DNA of 64,000 nucleotides from Ferrimonas balearica (GCF_019802085.1 NZ_JAHVHV010000002.1:310001-374000), one strand, 5' to 3'; numbered from the stretch's first letter, positions 8,845-17,703 are shown. Notes: generated by a model not told the origin, from the letters alone. Made by a program: numbers and translations.

Positions 8845-8889
8845 TGGAGCTCAGCAAGCGCCGCCAACGATGAGTAAAGGGGGCGAGCC

Positions 8890-9102
8890 GTGAGTCTTTA
8901 CCTTCTGTTTTTTATCGCCGCCGGGCTCTCGATACTGCTTTGGCTGGAGACTTTGGTGCTGGCGGTGCAACGCAGAAAAACACTGGCCCTGCGGCTCGGC
9001 ATGCTGGCCGCAGTGTGCACCGCTGTGGCCATGATGGCGCTCGACAGCGAGGCCTTTGCCGTGGATGCCTGCCTGGATCAAGGGGGGCCGGTACCGCTAT
9101 GA
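8890..9102 (+). CDS. Small membrane protein with a probable frameshift at its C-terminus
   Basis: A GTG-initiated reading frame of 70 residues with two hydrophobic segments (about residues 3-26 and 34-50) joined by a basic loop QRRK. As written it ends ACLDQGGPVPL. At a run of six G residues (9082-9087), removal of one G would instead continue CLDQGGRYRYDTGTCTW and end at a TAA at 9149-9151, giving the CLDxGGxYxY...C motif that I recognise at the end of many small gammaproteobacterial proteins. So either the assembly has one extra G, or the gene is truncated or frameshifted in this strain. Function unknown. Confidence 0.55.
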   Translation: MSLYLLFFIAAGLSILLWLETLVLAVQRRKTLALRLGMLAAVCTAVAMMALDSEAFAVDACLDQGGPVPL

Positions 9103-9154
9103 CACCGGCACCTGCACCTGGGTGGCTGAGCCGAGGACGTCGACGCTGTAAAAG

Positions 9155-9183
9155 AAAGGGGGGCATGAAGCCCCCCTTGTTGT
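9155..9183. terminator. Hairpin between the small membrane protein and hypD
   Basis: GGGGGG and CCCCCC flank a seven-base loop (9158-9163 and 9171-9176). T-rich sequence follows on both strands (TTGTTGTTG rightward, CTTTCTTTT leftward), so it can end both the rightward small gene and the long leftward hydrogenase operon, whose last stop codon is at 9192. Confidence 0.6.
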
Positions 9184-9191
9184 TGCTGTGC

Positions 9192-10292
9192 TCAGCGGTA
9201 TTGGTAGTAGGCGGCGCAGGCGCCCTCGCTGGAGACCATCAGGGCCCCCACCGGGGTTTGCGGGGTGCAGCGGGTGCCGAACAGGGGGCAGTCGCCGGGG
9301 CGGATCTGACCGCGCAGCACCTGGGCGCAGCCGCAGCCCTCCGGCTCCGCCACCTGGGTGGGTTTGAGGCCGAAGCGGCGCTCGGCGTCGAACTTGGCAA
9401 AGGCTTCGGACAGCATCAGGCCGGACTGGTCGATGGCCCCCAGGCCGCGCCAGTCACTCTGGGGCGCCAGGGTGAACACCTCCGCCATGGCCCGCTGGGC
9501 GATGGCGTTGCCGGCGCTTTGCACCGCCCGCTTGTAGGCGTTCTCCACCTCGGCCCGACCCTCGGCAATCTGCCGCACCACCCCCAGCAGGGCGGTAAGG
9601 AAGTCGATGGGCTCGAAGCCGGCGATCACCACCGGCTTGTCGTACTCGTCGACGATGAACTGGTAGGGAGATTGGCCCACCACCATGGAGACGTGGCCCG
9701 GGGCCACCAGGCCGTCCAGACGCACGCCGGGATCGTCCAGGATCGCCTTGAGCGGCGGCCCGATGGTGATGTGGTGGCAGAGCACCGAGAAGTTGGTGAC
9801 CCCCTGCTGGCGGGCCTGCATCAAAGTGATGGCGGTGGCCGGGGCCGTGGTTTCAAAGCCGATGGCAAAGAAGGCCACCTGCTTGTCCGGGTGCTGCTTG
9901 GCCAGGGTCAAGGCGTCCAGGGGCGAGTAGACGATGCGCACGTCGGCACCGGCGGCCTTGGCGTCCAGCAACGAGCCGAGATCGCCAGGCACCCGCACCG
10001 CGTCGCCGTAGCTGCACAGTATGGTGCCGGGCTGCTTGGCCAGGGTGACGGCGTCGTCAATGCGTCCCCGGGGCAGCACACACACCGGGCAGCCGGGGCC
10101 GTGGACAAATTCGATGCCTTCGGGCAGCAGCTTGTCCAGGCCGAAGCGGAAGATGGCGTGGGTGTGGCCGCCGCACACCTCCATGATCTGCAGTGGCTGG
10201 CGAGCCGGGTCGACCCCCTTGAGGGCCTCGCCGATCTCGGCGATCAGGGTCTTGACCGCTTGCGGGTCGCGAAACTCGTCGACAAATTTCAT
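9192..10292 (-). CDS. hypD: [NiFe] hydrogenase maturation protein HypD
   Basis: A 366-residue HypD, the iron-sulfur protein that with HypC builds the Fe(CN)2CO moiety of the hydrogenase active site. The diagnostic motifs are present: MEVCGGHTHAIFRFG, GPGCPVCVLP, and a C-terminal cysteine cluster (EGCGCAQVLRGQ, CPLFGTRCTP) that holds the [4Fe-4S] cluster. The start at 10292 ([10 protein letters not shown]) matches the family and overlaps the stop of hypC by four bases. It is the last gene of the hydrogenase operon and is followed by a terminator. Confidence 0.97.
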   Translation of the reverse strand: MKFVDEFRDPQAVKTLIAEIGEALKGVDPARQPLQIMEVCGGHTHAIFRFGLDKLLPEGIEFVHGPGCPVCVLPRGRIDDAVTLAKQPGTILCSYGDAVRVPGDLGSLLDAKAAGADVRIVYSPLDALTLAKQHPDKQVAFFAIGFETTAPATAITLMQARQQGVTNFSVLCHHITIGPPLKAILDDPGVRLDGLVAPGHVSMVVGQSPYQFIVDEYDKPVVIAGFEPIDFLTALLGVVRQIAEGRAEVENAYKRAVQSAGNAIAQRAMAEVFTLAPQSDWRGLGAIDQSGLMLSEAFAKFDAERRFGLKPTQVAEPEGCGCAQVLRGQIRPGDCPLFGTRCTPQTPVGALMVSSEGACAAYYQYR

Positions 10293-10567
10293 TGGGCGGC
10301 TCCCAGGCCGGAGAAGTCGGCCATCTCGTGATCCTCGGCGCCCATGGCGGCCAACGCGGCCAGGGTCTGCTCCGCTTCCTCCTGTGACAGCAGCGCCATG
10401 GCGAAGCCGACGTGGATAAGCGCCCACTGACCCAGCAGGGCCTCGGGGGACTCAGGCCAGATGCAGCTGGCGTTGACGTTGCGCTGCACGCCGTTCAGAC
10501 CGACGGTGACCAGCTGCTGTTCGGCATCGACGATGGCCTCGATGCGGGCCGGCACCCCTAAGCACAT
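10289..10567 (-). CDS. hypC: Hydrogenase assembly chaperone HypC
   Basis: A 92-residue HypC/HupF/HybG-family chaperone beginning MCLGVPARI, in which the cysteine at position 2 binds the iron of the Fe(CN)2CO unit and the hydrogenase precursor. It carries the central [12 protein letters not shown] block. The start is fixed by the family N-terminus; an upstream in-frame ATG would bury the essential cysteine. It overlaps hypB by ten bases and hypD by four. A second, shorter HypC-family gene lies at 15212-15454, so the operon supplies two chaperones. Confidence 0.95.
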   Translation of the reverse strand: MCLGVPARIEAIVDAEQQLVTVGLNGVQRNVNASCIWPESPEALLGQWALIHVGFAMALLSQEEAEQTLAALAAMGAEDHEMADFSGLGAAQ

Positions 10568-11610
10568 AGTGCGCCTCCTTTTTGCTCGATCCACTCCAGC
10601 CAGCGGTCCATCCCCTCGCCGGTGGTGGCGGAGAGGCAGATCACCTCGATGTTGGGGTTCACCTGGCGGGCCGACTCGATGCAGCGGGGCAGGTCGAAGT
10701 TCAGGTGGGGCAGCAGATCCGTTTTGTTGATCAGCACCAGATCGGCGGCGGCGAACATGTCCGGGTACTTGAGTGGCTTGTCTTCCCCCTCGGTGACCGA
10801 CAGGATGGCCACCTTGTGGGCTTCCCCCAGGTCGAAGCCGGCGGGGCAGACCAGGTTGCCTACGTTCTCGATAAAGAGCACGCCGCCGGGGTCCAGCCCC
10901 AGGCGGTGGTAGGCGGTGTCCACCATGGCCGCGTCCAGATGGCAGCCCTTGCCGGTGTTGACCTGGATGGCGGGCACCCCGGTGGCGCGGATGCGGTCGG
11001 CGTCGTTGGCGGTCTGCTGGTCCCCCTCGATCACCGCCACCGGCTTCTGCCCGAACAGGCGGCGGACGGTTTCGGTCAACAGGGTGGTTTTGCCGGAGCC
11101 GGGGCTGGAGACCAGGTTGAGCACCAGTTGGCGATCCGCCTGGAAGTGGGCCCGGTTGTGCTCGGCGATGTGGTTGTTCTTGCCCAGGATGTCCTGCTCA
11201 ATCTGCACCATCTTGTGCTGGCTCATTCCCGGGGCGTGGGCGTGGGCCGGGCCCTGGCCGTAGTGCAGATCCTCCCCCTGCTGCTCGGGGGCAAAGCCCT
11301 CGGCGTCTGCGTGGGCATGCTCATGATCATGGGCGTGACCGTGCTCGTGGCCATGATGGTGGGCATGGCTGTGTTGGTGGCCCTGCTCATGCCGGGGGGC
11401 CGGCGCGCCGGAGACGTGGTAGTGGATGTGCACGTCGCCTTTGTGTTTGAAGTGGTAGTGGTGGTGCACCACGGTGGCCGGCTGGGCCTCGGGGTGCGCA
11501 TGAGGGTGGTCGTGATGGTGCGCGTGGTCGTGGTGGTGATCATGGTCATGATCGTGGTCGTGGCCTTCCACCTTAACGTTGCCTTCGGCACAGCCGCATA
11601 CGGTACACAT
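10558..11610 (-). CDS. hypB: Hydrogenase nickel incorporation GTPase HypB with a long histidine-rich tail
   Basis: A 350-residue HypB. The N-terminus has the nickel-binding MCTVCGC motif, followed by roughly 130 residues containing about 40 histidines in HD and HH runs, then the GTPase domain with P-loop SSPGSGKT, a later [11 protein letters not shown] motif and the nickel-binding [12 protein letters not shown] block. The His-rich stretch is a nickel store, as in rhizobial HypB. HypB works with HypA to load nickel into the large subunit. It lies directly after hypA, with one stop codon separating them. Confidence 0.96.
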   Translation of the reverse strand: MCTVCGCAEGNVKVEGHDHDHDHDHHHDHAHHHDHPHAHPEAQPATVVHHHYHFKHKGDVHIHYHVSGAPAPRHEQGHQHSHAHHHGHEHGHAHDHEHAHADAEGFAPEQQGEDLHYGQGPAHAHAPGMSQHKMVQIEQDILGKNNHIAEHNRAHFQADRQLVLNLVSSPGSGKTTLLTETVRRLFGQKPVAVIEGDQQTANDADRIRATGVPAIQVNTGKGCHLDAAMVDTAYHRLGLDPGGVLFIENVGNLVCPAGFDLGEAHKVAILSVTEGEDKPLKYPDMFAAADLVLINKTDLLPHLNFDLPRCIESARQVNPNIEVICLSATTGEGMDRWLEWIEQKGGALCA

Positions 11611-11946
11611 CTATTCGATCTCCAGGGATTTCACTTTCATCTGGTCACCGCCCACCACCGTCAGTTGGTAGCCTTCGCAACGGGGGCAGGGATCGCCCCG
11701 GCGGGCGAGGGGGACCTGGGCCAGGCAGTCGAAGCAGAAGGCGCTGCCGGGCACCGATTCAATCTCCAGCGACGCGCCCTCGGCTGAGGTCTCGCGCGTC
11801 ACCACGTCAAAACAGAACTTGAGGGATTCCAGCTCCACCCCCGCCAGCTCACCCACGCTGAGGGTGACGCTGTGGACCTTGGGGCTGCCGGCGGCCTGCG
11901 ATTCGACGATCTGCAGGATCCCTTCCGCCAGGGACATCTCATGCAT
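11611..11946 (-). CDS. hypA: Hydrogenase nickel incorporation protein HypA
   Basis: A 111-residue HypA. The N-terminal MHEMSLAEGI contains the nickel-ligand histidine at position 2, and the zinc-finger site is formed by CFDC and CPRC separated by about 12 residues. The length matches the family. The start at 11946 overlaps the stop of the HupK-like gene by eight bases, so it is translationally coupled. It partners HypB in nickel delivery to HyaB. Confidence 0.97.
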   Translation of the reverse strand: MHEMSLAEGILQIVESQAAGSPKVHSVTLSVGELAGVELESLKFCFDVVTRETSAEGASLEIESVPGSAFCFDCLAQVPLARRGDPCPRCEGYQLTVVGGDQMKVKSLEIE

Positions 11947-12892
11947 GCGCTTGCTCCTCGCGCTCTTCCTCGGTTTCCGGTTCGTTGATCGCCACCTCCA
12001 GGCAGGGGGCGTGGGCCAGGATCCAGACCGCCAACCCCTGGCGCCAGTCCGGCTGGGGCGGCACCGGCCGGCCCGACAGGCTGGCGGCGATGGCGGCCAG
12101 GGTGCCCTCGGTGGGGATGCGAATTTGGTAATCGCTCACCCGGTCCGCCTGCCACAGGCACTGGTGAGTCAGGGTGCCGCGGGCGGCGGGCACCTCGCCG
12201 GGACGCTGCACGCCACCGCCGGTCAGGGCGCCGGGCCGGGTGAGGGCGTCGGCGGCCTGCCACAGCTCGGCCCACAGGGCTTCGAGGCGATCCCCCAGGG
12301 TGGGGTGGCGCATCCCCAGGCGGGCGGCGGGGCCGGTTTCCCAGCGGCACAGCGCGTCCGCCGGGGTGAAAAACAGCTTGTCCCAGCCCTTGAGGCTGAC
12401 CGCCTCCTGCACCGGGTCCAGCACCTGGCGCTCCCACTCGCCCCGCCACTCGGTGAGCGGCGCCAGTGCGGCGGGGGAGACCGAGGCGCCCGGCAGGTGG
12501 TGCAGGGCGCACAGGGCGTCCCGTCGCTCGGTCAGGGCCTGGCGCCAGCGGGTCAGCAGGGTCAGCCGATCCAGCGATGGCGGCAGCAGTTCGTGGGCGA
12601 TGCGCCACAGCTCCCAGCTGTGCTCGGTCACCCACTCCAGGGCCAGGGCCTGATCCCGGGCGGCCTGGGTCACCGCCTTGGCGGTTTGTCCCTGGTGCTG
12701 CTCGATCAGGCTGACCGCCGCCCAGCGCTGGGCTTCGCCGCACTGGCGGTAGATGAGGCCGAGGCGATCCAGCACCGCCTTGGGATCCAGGCCATTGAGC
12801 AGGGCCGGCACCTTGGGCAGGCTCAGCTCCGGGTAAACGTGCAGTTGTCCCCGCCGCTCGGACAGGTGCAGGGTGGCCAGGGCTTGGGTCAT
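11939..12892 (-). CDS. HupK/HoxV-like hydrogenase scaffold, degenerate large-subunit homologue
   Basis: A 317-residue protein resembling HupK/HoxV, a truncated relative of the [NiFe] large subunit thought to act as a scaffold for Fe(CN)2CO transfer. Near the N-terminus YRQCGEA stands where the large subunit has RICGVC, and the C-terminus carries ILAHAPCLEVAIN where the active enzyme has DPCxxCxxH; each motif keeps only one cysteine. It sits between hypF and hypA and overlaps both (4 and 8 bases). The family call rests on these motif remnants and on position, so it is less sure than its neighbours. A catalytic role is unlikely. Confidence 0.65.
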   Translation of the reverse strand: MTQALATLHLSERRGQLHVYPELSLPKVPALLNGLDPKAVLDRLGLIYRQCGEAQRWAAVSLIEQHQGQTAKAVTQAARDQALALEWVTEHSWELWRIAHELLPPSLDRLTLLTRWRQALTERRDALCALHHLPGASVSPAALAPLTEWRGEWERQVLDPVQEAVSLKGWDKLFFTPADALCRWETGPAARLGMRHPTLGDRLEALWAELWQAADALTRPGALTGGGVQRPGEVPAARGTLTHQCLWQADRVSDYQIRIPTEGTLAAIAASLSGRPVPPQPDWRQGLAVWILAHAPCLEVAINEPETEEEREEQAHA

Positions 12893-15210
12893 GCGGGCGT
12901 CTCCTCGAGGTGGCGGGCCCAGGCGATCACCGCCTGGCCCAGGGCCAGACCGCCATCGTTGGCGGGCACCTGGGCGTGGGTCAGGGGGATCAGGTTGTTG
13001 GCCTTAAGCCCCTGCACCAGCAAGCGTTGCAGCAGGCGGTTTTGCAGCACCCCGCCGGAGAGGGCAACCCGGTCCACCTGGTGAGCCTTGGCCTGGTACA
13101 CCAGGCGCCCCACCAGACCGGCGGCCAGCTCCTGGTGGAACTGCAGCGCCAGGGCCGCGGGGGCCACCCCCTGCTCCAGGCCGCTGAGCAGCTCGTACCA
13201 CAGGGTGCCGAGGATCAGCTCCTCCCGCTCCACCATCGGCAGGGGGCCGTCGGGATCGGACACCGCCTGCCAGGCCAGGGCCTCCAGGGTCATGGCCGCT
13301 TCCCCTTCGAAATGCTGCAGCTCGAACACGTCGGTCAGCAGGGCCGCGGCGGCGTCGAACAGCCGCCCGGCGCTGGAGGCCTCGGGGCAGTTGAGGCCGG
13401 AGGCGATCCCCTGGCGCAGCAGCCCCAGGGGCTTGGCCTTGAGTCGTTCCAGCACCTCGATGGTCCACTCCTCCCAGTCGTGGCAGGCCTCGTCCAGGTG
13501 GGCCACCAGGTTGCGCCAGGGGGCCTTGGCCGCCAGGTCGCCGCCGGGCAGGGCCACCGGGGGCAGGCCTTCGAGATAGCGGCAGTGGCGGTAATCCCCC
13601 AGGAGGATCTCACCGCCCCACAGGTGGTGTTCGGTGTCGGGGCCGCCCCAGCCCAGGCCATCCAGCATCAGCCCCAGCACCGGGGCGGTATCTCTGGGCT
13701 GGCCGTTGTCCGCCAGGCAGGCGGCCAGGTGGGCGTGGTGGTGATCCACCAACAGGGCGGGCTGCGCCTCGGCCTGGCCCAGTTGCTGGGCCAGCTGGTG
13801 GCTCAGGTACCCCGGGTGGCTGTCGCAGGCGCGCCGCACCAGGGTGAAGTCGAACAGCCCGGCGAAGTGGTCCAGGTTGTGGCGGTAGGCGGCGAAGAGA
13901 TCCGGGTCCGCCAGGTCCCCCAGGTGGGGGGAGAGCAGCGCCTGGCCGTGGCGCAGCAGGCAGAAGGTGTTTTTCAGATCCGGCCCGTGGGCCAGGATGC
14001 CGTCGGCGGCCTCGAAGCCCGGCGGCAGCGGGACGGGGGTGGGCACAAAGCCCCGGGCCCGGCGCAGCAGCTGGGGCACGCCGGCTTCCACCATCAGGAT
14101 GCTGTCGTCGGCGCGGTTGACGATGGCGCGGTTGTGGGTGAGCAGCTTGTCGGCGATGGGGCCGAGCTCCTCAAGGGCCACGGCATCGTCGATGCAGGGC
14201 GGACGGCCGCTGGCGTTGCCCGAGGTCATCACCAGGGGGCGGCCCATCAGGGCCATCAGCCGGTGCTGCAGGGGGTTGCTGGCCAGCATCACGCCGATGC
14301 GGGCCATCCCCGGGGCCACCGCCGGCGCCAGCACCCGGTCGGGCCGGGGTGAGAGCAAAACGATGGGGGCCGCGGCGCTTTGCAGCTGCTCCGCCTCGAC
14401 GGCGTTGATGCGGGCCAGGGTCTGAGCCATGGCCAGATCCGCCGCCATCAGGGCGAAGGGTTTGGAGGGGCGATGTTTGCGTTCGCGCAGTCGCAGCACC
14501 GCCGCTTCGTTGGCGGCGTCCACCGCCAGGTGGTAGCCCCCCAGGGCCTTGATGGCGACGATCTCCCCGGCGCGCAGGGCGGACACCGCCTGTTGCAGCG
14601 CCATCTCCTCCCGGGCCAGTTCTCCGCCGTCCGGGCCGGTGAGGCTCAGCTGCGGGCCGCACACCGGGCAGGCGTTGGGCTGGGCGTGGAAGCGCCGGTC
14701 GGCGGGGTTGTCGTACTCGCGCTGGCAATCCGGACAGAGCGGGAAGGACGCCATGGAGGTGTAGGGGCGGTCGTAGGGCACCCGGTGGATGATGGTGAAA
14801 CGCGGGCCGCAGTGGGTGCAGTTGGTGAAGGGGTAGCGGTGGCGACGGTCGGCCTTGTCCGTCATCTCCCGCTGGCAGTCGGTGCAGGTGGCGGTGTCCG
14901 GGGCGATGCGGGTGTTGGCGGTGCCCCCCACCGAGGGGGTGATGGCAAACTCCCGGGGCTGGGGGTCGAAGTGGCAGGGGCTCAGCTCCACCGCATCGAG
15001 GCGGGCCAGGGGGGGCAACTGCTCGCGCATGCGGCGGACGAAAGCGTCGCCGTCCACCGGCTCGCAGAGGCGGATCAGCACCCCTTCGTTGTCGTTAAAC
15101 ACGTCCCCACACAGATGGGCTTCCTGGGCCAGTTGCCAGATAAAGGGCCGGAAACCGACCCCCTGGACCTGGCCGCGAACCCGGATAGCGATGCCGTTGC
15201 AGCCGTTCAT
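12889..15210 (-). CDS. hypF: Carbamoyltransferase HypF
   Basis: A 773-residue HypF, which turns carbamoyl phosphate into the cyanide ligands of the active site together with HypE. Domains in order are an acylphosphatase domain (VRGQVQGVGFRPF near residue 10), two zinc fingers with CTDC, CTHC, CPDC and CPVC pairs (about 105-185), a YrdC-like domain (IVAIKALGGYHL), and a Kae1-like carbamoyltransferase domain (VDHHHAHLAACLAD, GGEILLGDY, VALSGGVLQNRLL). The start at 15210 (MNGCNGIAIRV) puts the acylphosphatase domain at the N-terminus; upstream in-frame codons overlap the preceding gene. The stop overlaps the HupK-like gene by four bases. Confidence 0.96.
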   Translation of the reverse strand: MNGCNGIAIRVRGQVQGVGFRPFIWQLAQEAHLCGDVFNDNEGVLIRLCEPVDGDAFVRRMREQLPPLARLDAVELSPCHFDPQPREFAITPSVGGTANTRIAPDTATCTDCQREMTDKADRRHRYPFTNCTHCGPRFTIIHRVPYDRPYTSMASFPLCPDCQREYDNPADRRFHAQPNACPVCGPQLSLTGPDGGELAREEMALQQAVSALRAGEIVAIKALGGYHLAVDAANEAAVLRLRERKHRPSKPFALMAADLAMAQTLARINAVEAEQLQSAAAPIVLLSPRPDRVLAPAVAPGMARIGVMLASNPLQHRLMALMGRPLVMTSGNASGRPPCIDDAVALEELGPIADKLLTHNRAIVNRADDSILMVEAGVPQLLRRARGFVPTPVPLPPGFEAADGILAHGPDLKNTFCLLRHGQALLSPHLGDLADPDLFAAYRHNLDHFAGLFDFTLVRRACDSHPGYLSHQLAQQLGQAEAQPALLVDHHHAHLAACLADNGQPRDTAPVLGLMLDGLGWGGPDTEHHLWGGEILLGDYRHCRYLEGLPPVALPGGDLAAKAPWRNLVAHLDEACHDWEEWTIEVLERLKAKPLGLLRQGIASGLNCPEASSAGRLFDAAAALLTDVFELQHFEGEAAMTLEALAWQAVSDPDGPLPMVEREELILGTLWYELLSGLEQGVAPAALALQFHQELAAGLVGRLVYQAKAHQVDRVALSGGVLQNRLLQRLLVQGLKANNLIPLTHAQVPANDGGLALGQAVIAWARHLEETPA

Positions 15211-15211
15211 G

Positions 15212-15454
15212 TCAGGCCTCCCCGCGCTCCATTTTGTCGACGATCTCCTGGTACAGCGCCAGGCTGTCCAGGGCCCGGTCTTCGGCGATCTTTTCCATGG
15301 CAAACCCGGACTGGATTAGCAGGTAGTCCCCAATGGCCAGCGGTTCGCCGATCAGGTGCACGCTGACGTGACGCTCCCGCCCCAGGGTGTCCACCGTGGC
15401 CAGCTGGGCCTCGGCGTTCAGGGCGGTGATCTTCGAGGGGATGGAGAAACACAT
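15212..15454 (-). CDS. Second HypC/HupF-family hydrogenase chaperone
   Basis: An 80-residue HypC-family protein starting MCFSIPSKI, keeping the essential cysteine at position 2 and the central GDYLLIQSGFAMEKI block. It diverges from the HypC at 10289-10567 (MCLGVPARI). One base separates its stop from the hypF start. In organisms with two such chaperones, one (HupF or HybG type) tends to be dedicated to one large subunit; here the position next to hyaD and the 559-residue accessory gene suggests a role in late HyaB maturation. That division is inferred. Confidence 0.85.
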   Translation of the reverse strand: MCFSIPSKITALNAEAQLATVDTLGRERHVSVHLIGEPLAIGDYLLIQSGFAMEKIAEDRALDSLALYQEIVDKMERGEA

Positions 15455-15467
15455 GGGCTTGTCCTCG

Positions 15468-17147
15468 TTAGTCCGCCAGGGCCTGGGGCACGAACAGGGC
15501 TCCGGTCACCAGGGTGCCGGGGCCGAAATCCGTGGGCAGGCGCAGGGCGATGTTCTTGCCCAGGCGCAGCCGCAGTCGTTCCAGCAGCACCGGGTTATCC
15601 AATTCGTCGCCGGCCAGGATCACCTCCTCCAGGCCGATGTTCATGTCCAGCTGCTCGACCCAGTTGCAGACAAAGTCGCAGAAGGAGTCGATCACCCCGA
15701 AGGCCACGCCGGCTTTCTGTTCCGGGTCCGCCAGGCGGTAGGAGAGGCAGGCCTGCAGGGCCCGCTGCCACTGCACCACCAGGGTGCCGTCCACCCGCTC
15801 CACCGCGTAATCGATGCGGGGCGCGGCCTGGCCGCCGAAGCGCAGGGCCTGGCAGAGGAAGGCCTCGCCGGCCTTGGCCGGATCGGTGGCGCTGGACTGG
15901 CCGCTGAACCAGGCCGCCAGGGCCAACAGGCTGTGGAAGCTGCCGGCCAGCGGGGTCTGGGGCAGGGCTGCCAGGGCGTCCAGGTGGGCCGGGTCCACCT
16001 CGCGGTAGCGGGCCAGCAGACGCTCGCCGGTGCCGCCGTTGCCGATCGCCTCGAGCATGGCCTTTGGCGCCAGGGGCGCTTCGCTGGCGTCCGGCAGGCG
16101 CACCAGCCACTGGTACTCGCCCTCGTTGTCCTGGTAGAGCAGGCCGGAGCGGTGGCGGCGGCTCAAATAGAGCACGGCGCTGCGCTTGGGCACCCGGTCC
16201 TGCTGGCGCACCCCTTCCAGGGCGCAGGCGGCGGCCCAGTCGGGATCCGGCTCGGCCTGGCTGTCGCCGCTCTGGTAGCGCACCCGGCCATCGTCCCAGT
16301 GGGCGGTGAGCCCCAGCAGGGAGGCGCGATGGCGGCCCGGCTCGTGGGTGGCGATGGGGGTCGGGGCGTGACCCAGGGCCAGGGGCACCGGGGTGTCGCC
16401 AAACTGGGTCAGGCACAGCGGGGGGCGTTCCTGGCGGATCCCCACCGCGGTCAGGCCACGCTGGGTCAGGCGGTTGGCCAGGGCCAGGGTCAGGCGATCG
16501 GCGCTTTGCTGGACGAAGTAGCGGGCCCGGGGCAGGGCATGACGCTTCGCAAACTCGGCCCGGGGCATCAGCAGCAGGCGGGGCTTTTCGATGCTGCCCA
16601 GCTGCTTGATCCCCTGCTCGCTGATCTGCAGGGCGTCGTTCAGCGCCTCCGGGGCGCTGAACAGCAGGCCGTCATCCTCGGCAGTCAGGCGGTCGAGGCG
16701 GCACAGGGTGATGCGGTTGTCGGCCACGGTGTAGGCCACCTCGCCGTGCTGCATCAGGGCGGTTTCCAGCTCGCTCAGCCGGGGCTCCAGGGGCGTCTCG
16801 GCCACCGCCGGCACGGCGCCGCAGTGGGGGCAGAGACTGCGGGGGGTCTCCAGGCAGTGCTGACAGTAGGGCAGCGCTGGGGCGGGGCCCTTGAGATCCA
16901 CCGCATCGCCGCTGAACTGCTCGATGGGCTGGATGGCGGAGTGGGTCAGCCAGCAGGAGAGCGGGAAGGTGCGGCCGATGAGATCCGCCAGGGCGGACAG
17001 AGGGGCCTGCTCGCCCTCGGCTTCGATAAAGTAGCCCCGCTCGTCCTGGCCGATGGCCTGAACCTGGGGGTGGAGCAGGAACTGGTTGCACAGGCGGCCG
17101 TACAGGGGCACGGGGCGAGCGGTGTGGAACTCAAACCGCAATTTCAT
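15468..17147 (-). CDS. Hydrogenase-operon accessory protein distantly related to HypF
   Basis: A 559-residue protein that I cannot assign to a named Hyp family. It has one zinc-finger-like site (C95, C98, C106, C109). Its C-terminal third has a block (FHSLLALAAWFSG, then GLEEVILAGDELDNPVLLERL) that parallels the HypF Kae1-like domain (FHQELAAGLVGRLV, then VDRVALSGGVLQNRLLQRL). The acylphosphatase motif and the HypF metal-site histidines are absent, so it would be a degenerate relative. It overlaps hyaD by 17 bases and precedes the HypC-like gene by 13, deep inside the operon, with AGGAGG before its ATG. A dedicated maturation or scaffold role is inferred from context only. Confidence 0.6.
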   Translation of the reverse strand: MKLRFEFHTARPVPLYGRLCNQFLLHPQVQAIGQDERGYFIEAEGEQAPLSALADLIGRTFPLSCWLTHSAIQPIEQFSGDAVDLKGPAPALPYCQHCLETPRSLCPHCGAVPAVAETPLEPRLSELETALMQHGEVAYTVADNRITLCRLDRLTAEDDGLLFSAPEALNDALQISEQGIKQLGSIEKPRLLLMPRAEFAKRHALPRARYFVQQSADRLTLALANRLTQRGLTAVGIRQERPPLCLTQFGDTPVPLALGHAPTPIATHEPGRHRASLLGLTAHWDDGRVRYQSGDSQAEPDPDWAAACALEGVRQQDRVPKRSAVLYLSRRHRSGLLYQDNEGEYQWLVRLPDASEAPLAPKAMLEAIGNGGTGERLLARYREVDPAHLDALAALPQTPLAGSFHSLLALAAWFSGQSSATDPAKAGEAFLCQALRFGGQAAPRIDYAVERVDGTLVVQWQRALQACLSYRLADPEQKAGVAFGVIDSFCDFVCNWVEQLDMNIGLEEVILAGDELDNPVLLERLRLRLGKNIALRLPTDFGPGTLVTGALFVPQALAD

Positions 17148-17691
17148 GGGAGGCCTCCTGGTCGCAGGCCTGACGGGCCAGTTCGATGATGTCCGGGTCG
17201 GCCTGCTGGGTCAGGGTGAAGCCCTGGGCACGCAGGTGGTCGCAGAACGCCTGCTCCATCAGGGGCACGGCGCGGCGGACGGAGCCGGACAACTCGAAGC
17301 TCATCGCTTCGAGGACTTCGGGGATCACCCCGAGGATGTGGGTGGGGGGCCGATCGCCCACCATCTCCATCATGTTGAGGGTTTGCAGCATCTCCACCTC
17401 GTGGGCGCTGCCCTGGAAATCGATATGGTGAGGCACCTTATCGAAATCGAAGAAATAGACGTTGCCGACCGCTCCCTGGGTGGAGTGGACGGTGTCGATC
17501 ACCAGCAGCTGGTCGTACTGGGCGATCATCGGGATAAGGGCGTGGGCCAGGGTGCCGCCGTCGACGAAGTCGAGCTGGTGGGGTCCCTCAATCCGGTATT
17601 TTTGTTGCAGGTAGTGGGTCAGGTGGACACCGATCCCCTCGTCGGCGAACAGCACGTTGCCGATGCCCAGTACCAGAAATTTTTGCCTCAT
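17131..17691 (-). CDS. hyaD: Hydrogenase maturation endopeptidase HyaD
   Basis: A 186-residue HyaD/HupD-type protease that removes the C-terminal extension of HyaB after nickel insertion. The start FLVLGIGNVLFADEGIGVH carries the nickel-sensing Glu, LVIDTVHS the Asp, and GSAHEVEMLQ the His of the metal site. Its target is visible here: HyaB ends DPCMACAVH followed by 19 residues. It lies 54 bases after hyaC, beyond a terminator-like hairpin, and its end overlaps the next gene by 17 bases. Confidence 0.95.
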   Translation of the reverse strand: MRQKFLVLGIGNVLFADEGIGVHLTHYLQQKYRIEGPHQLDFVDGGTLAHALIPMIAQYDQLLVIDTVHSTQGAVGNVYFFDFDKVPHHIDFQGSAHEVEMLQTLNMMEMVGDRPPTHILGVIPEVLEAMSFELSGSVRRAVPLMEQAFCDHLRAQGFTLTQQADPDIIELARQACDQEASHEIAV

Positions 17692-17703
17692 GGCTGCTCC
17701 TGT

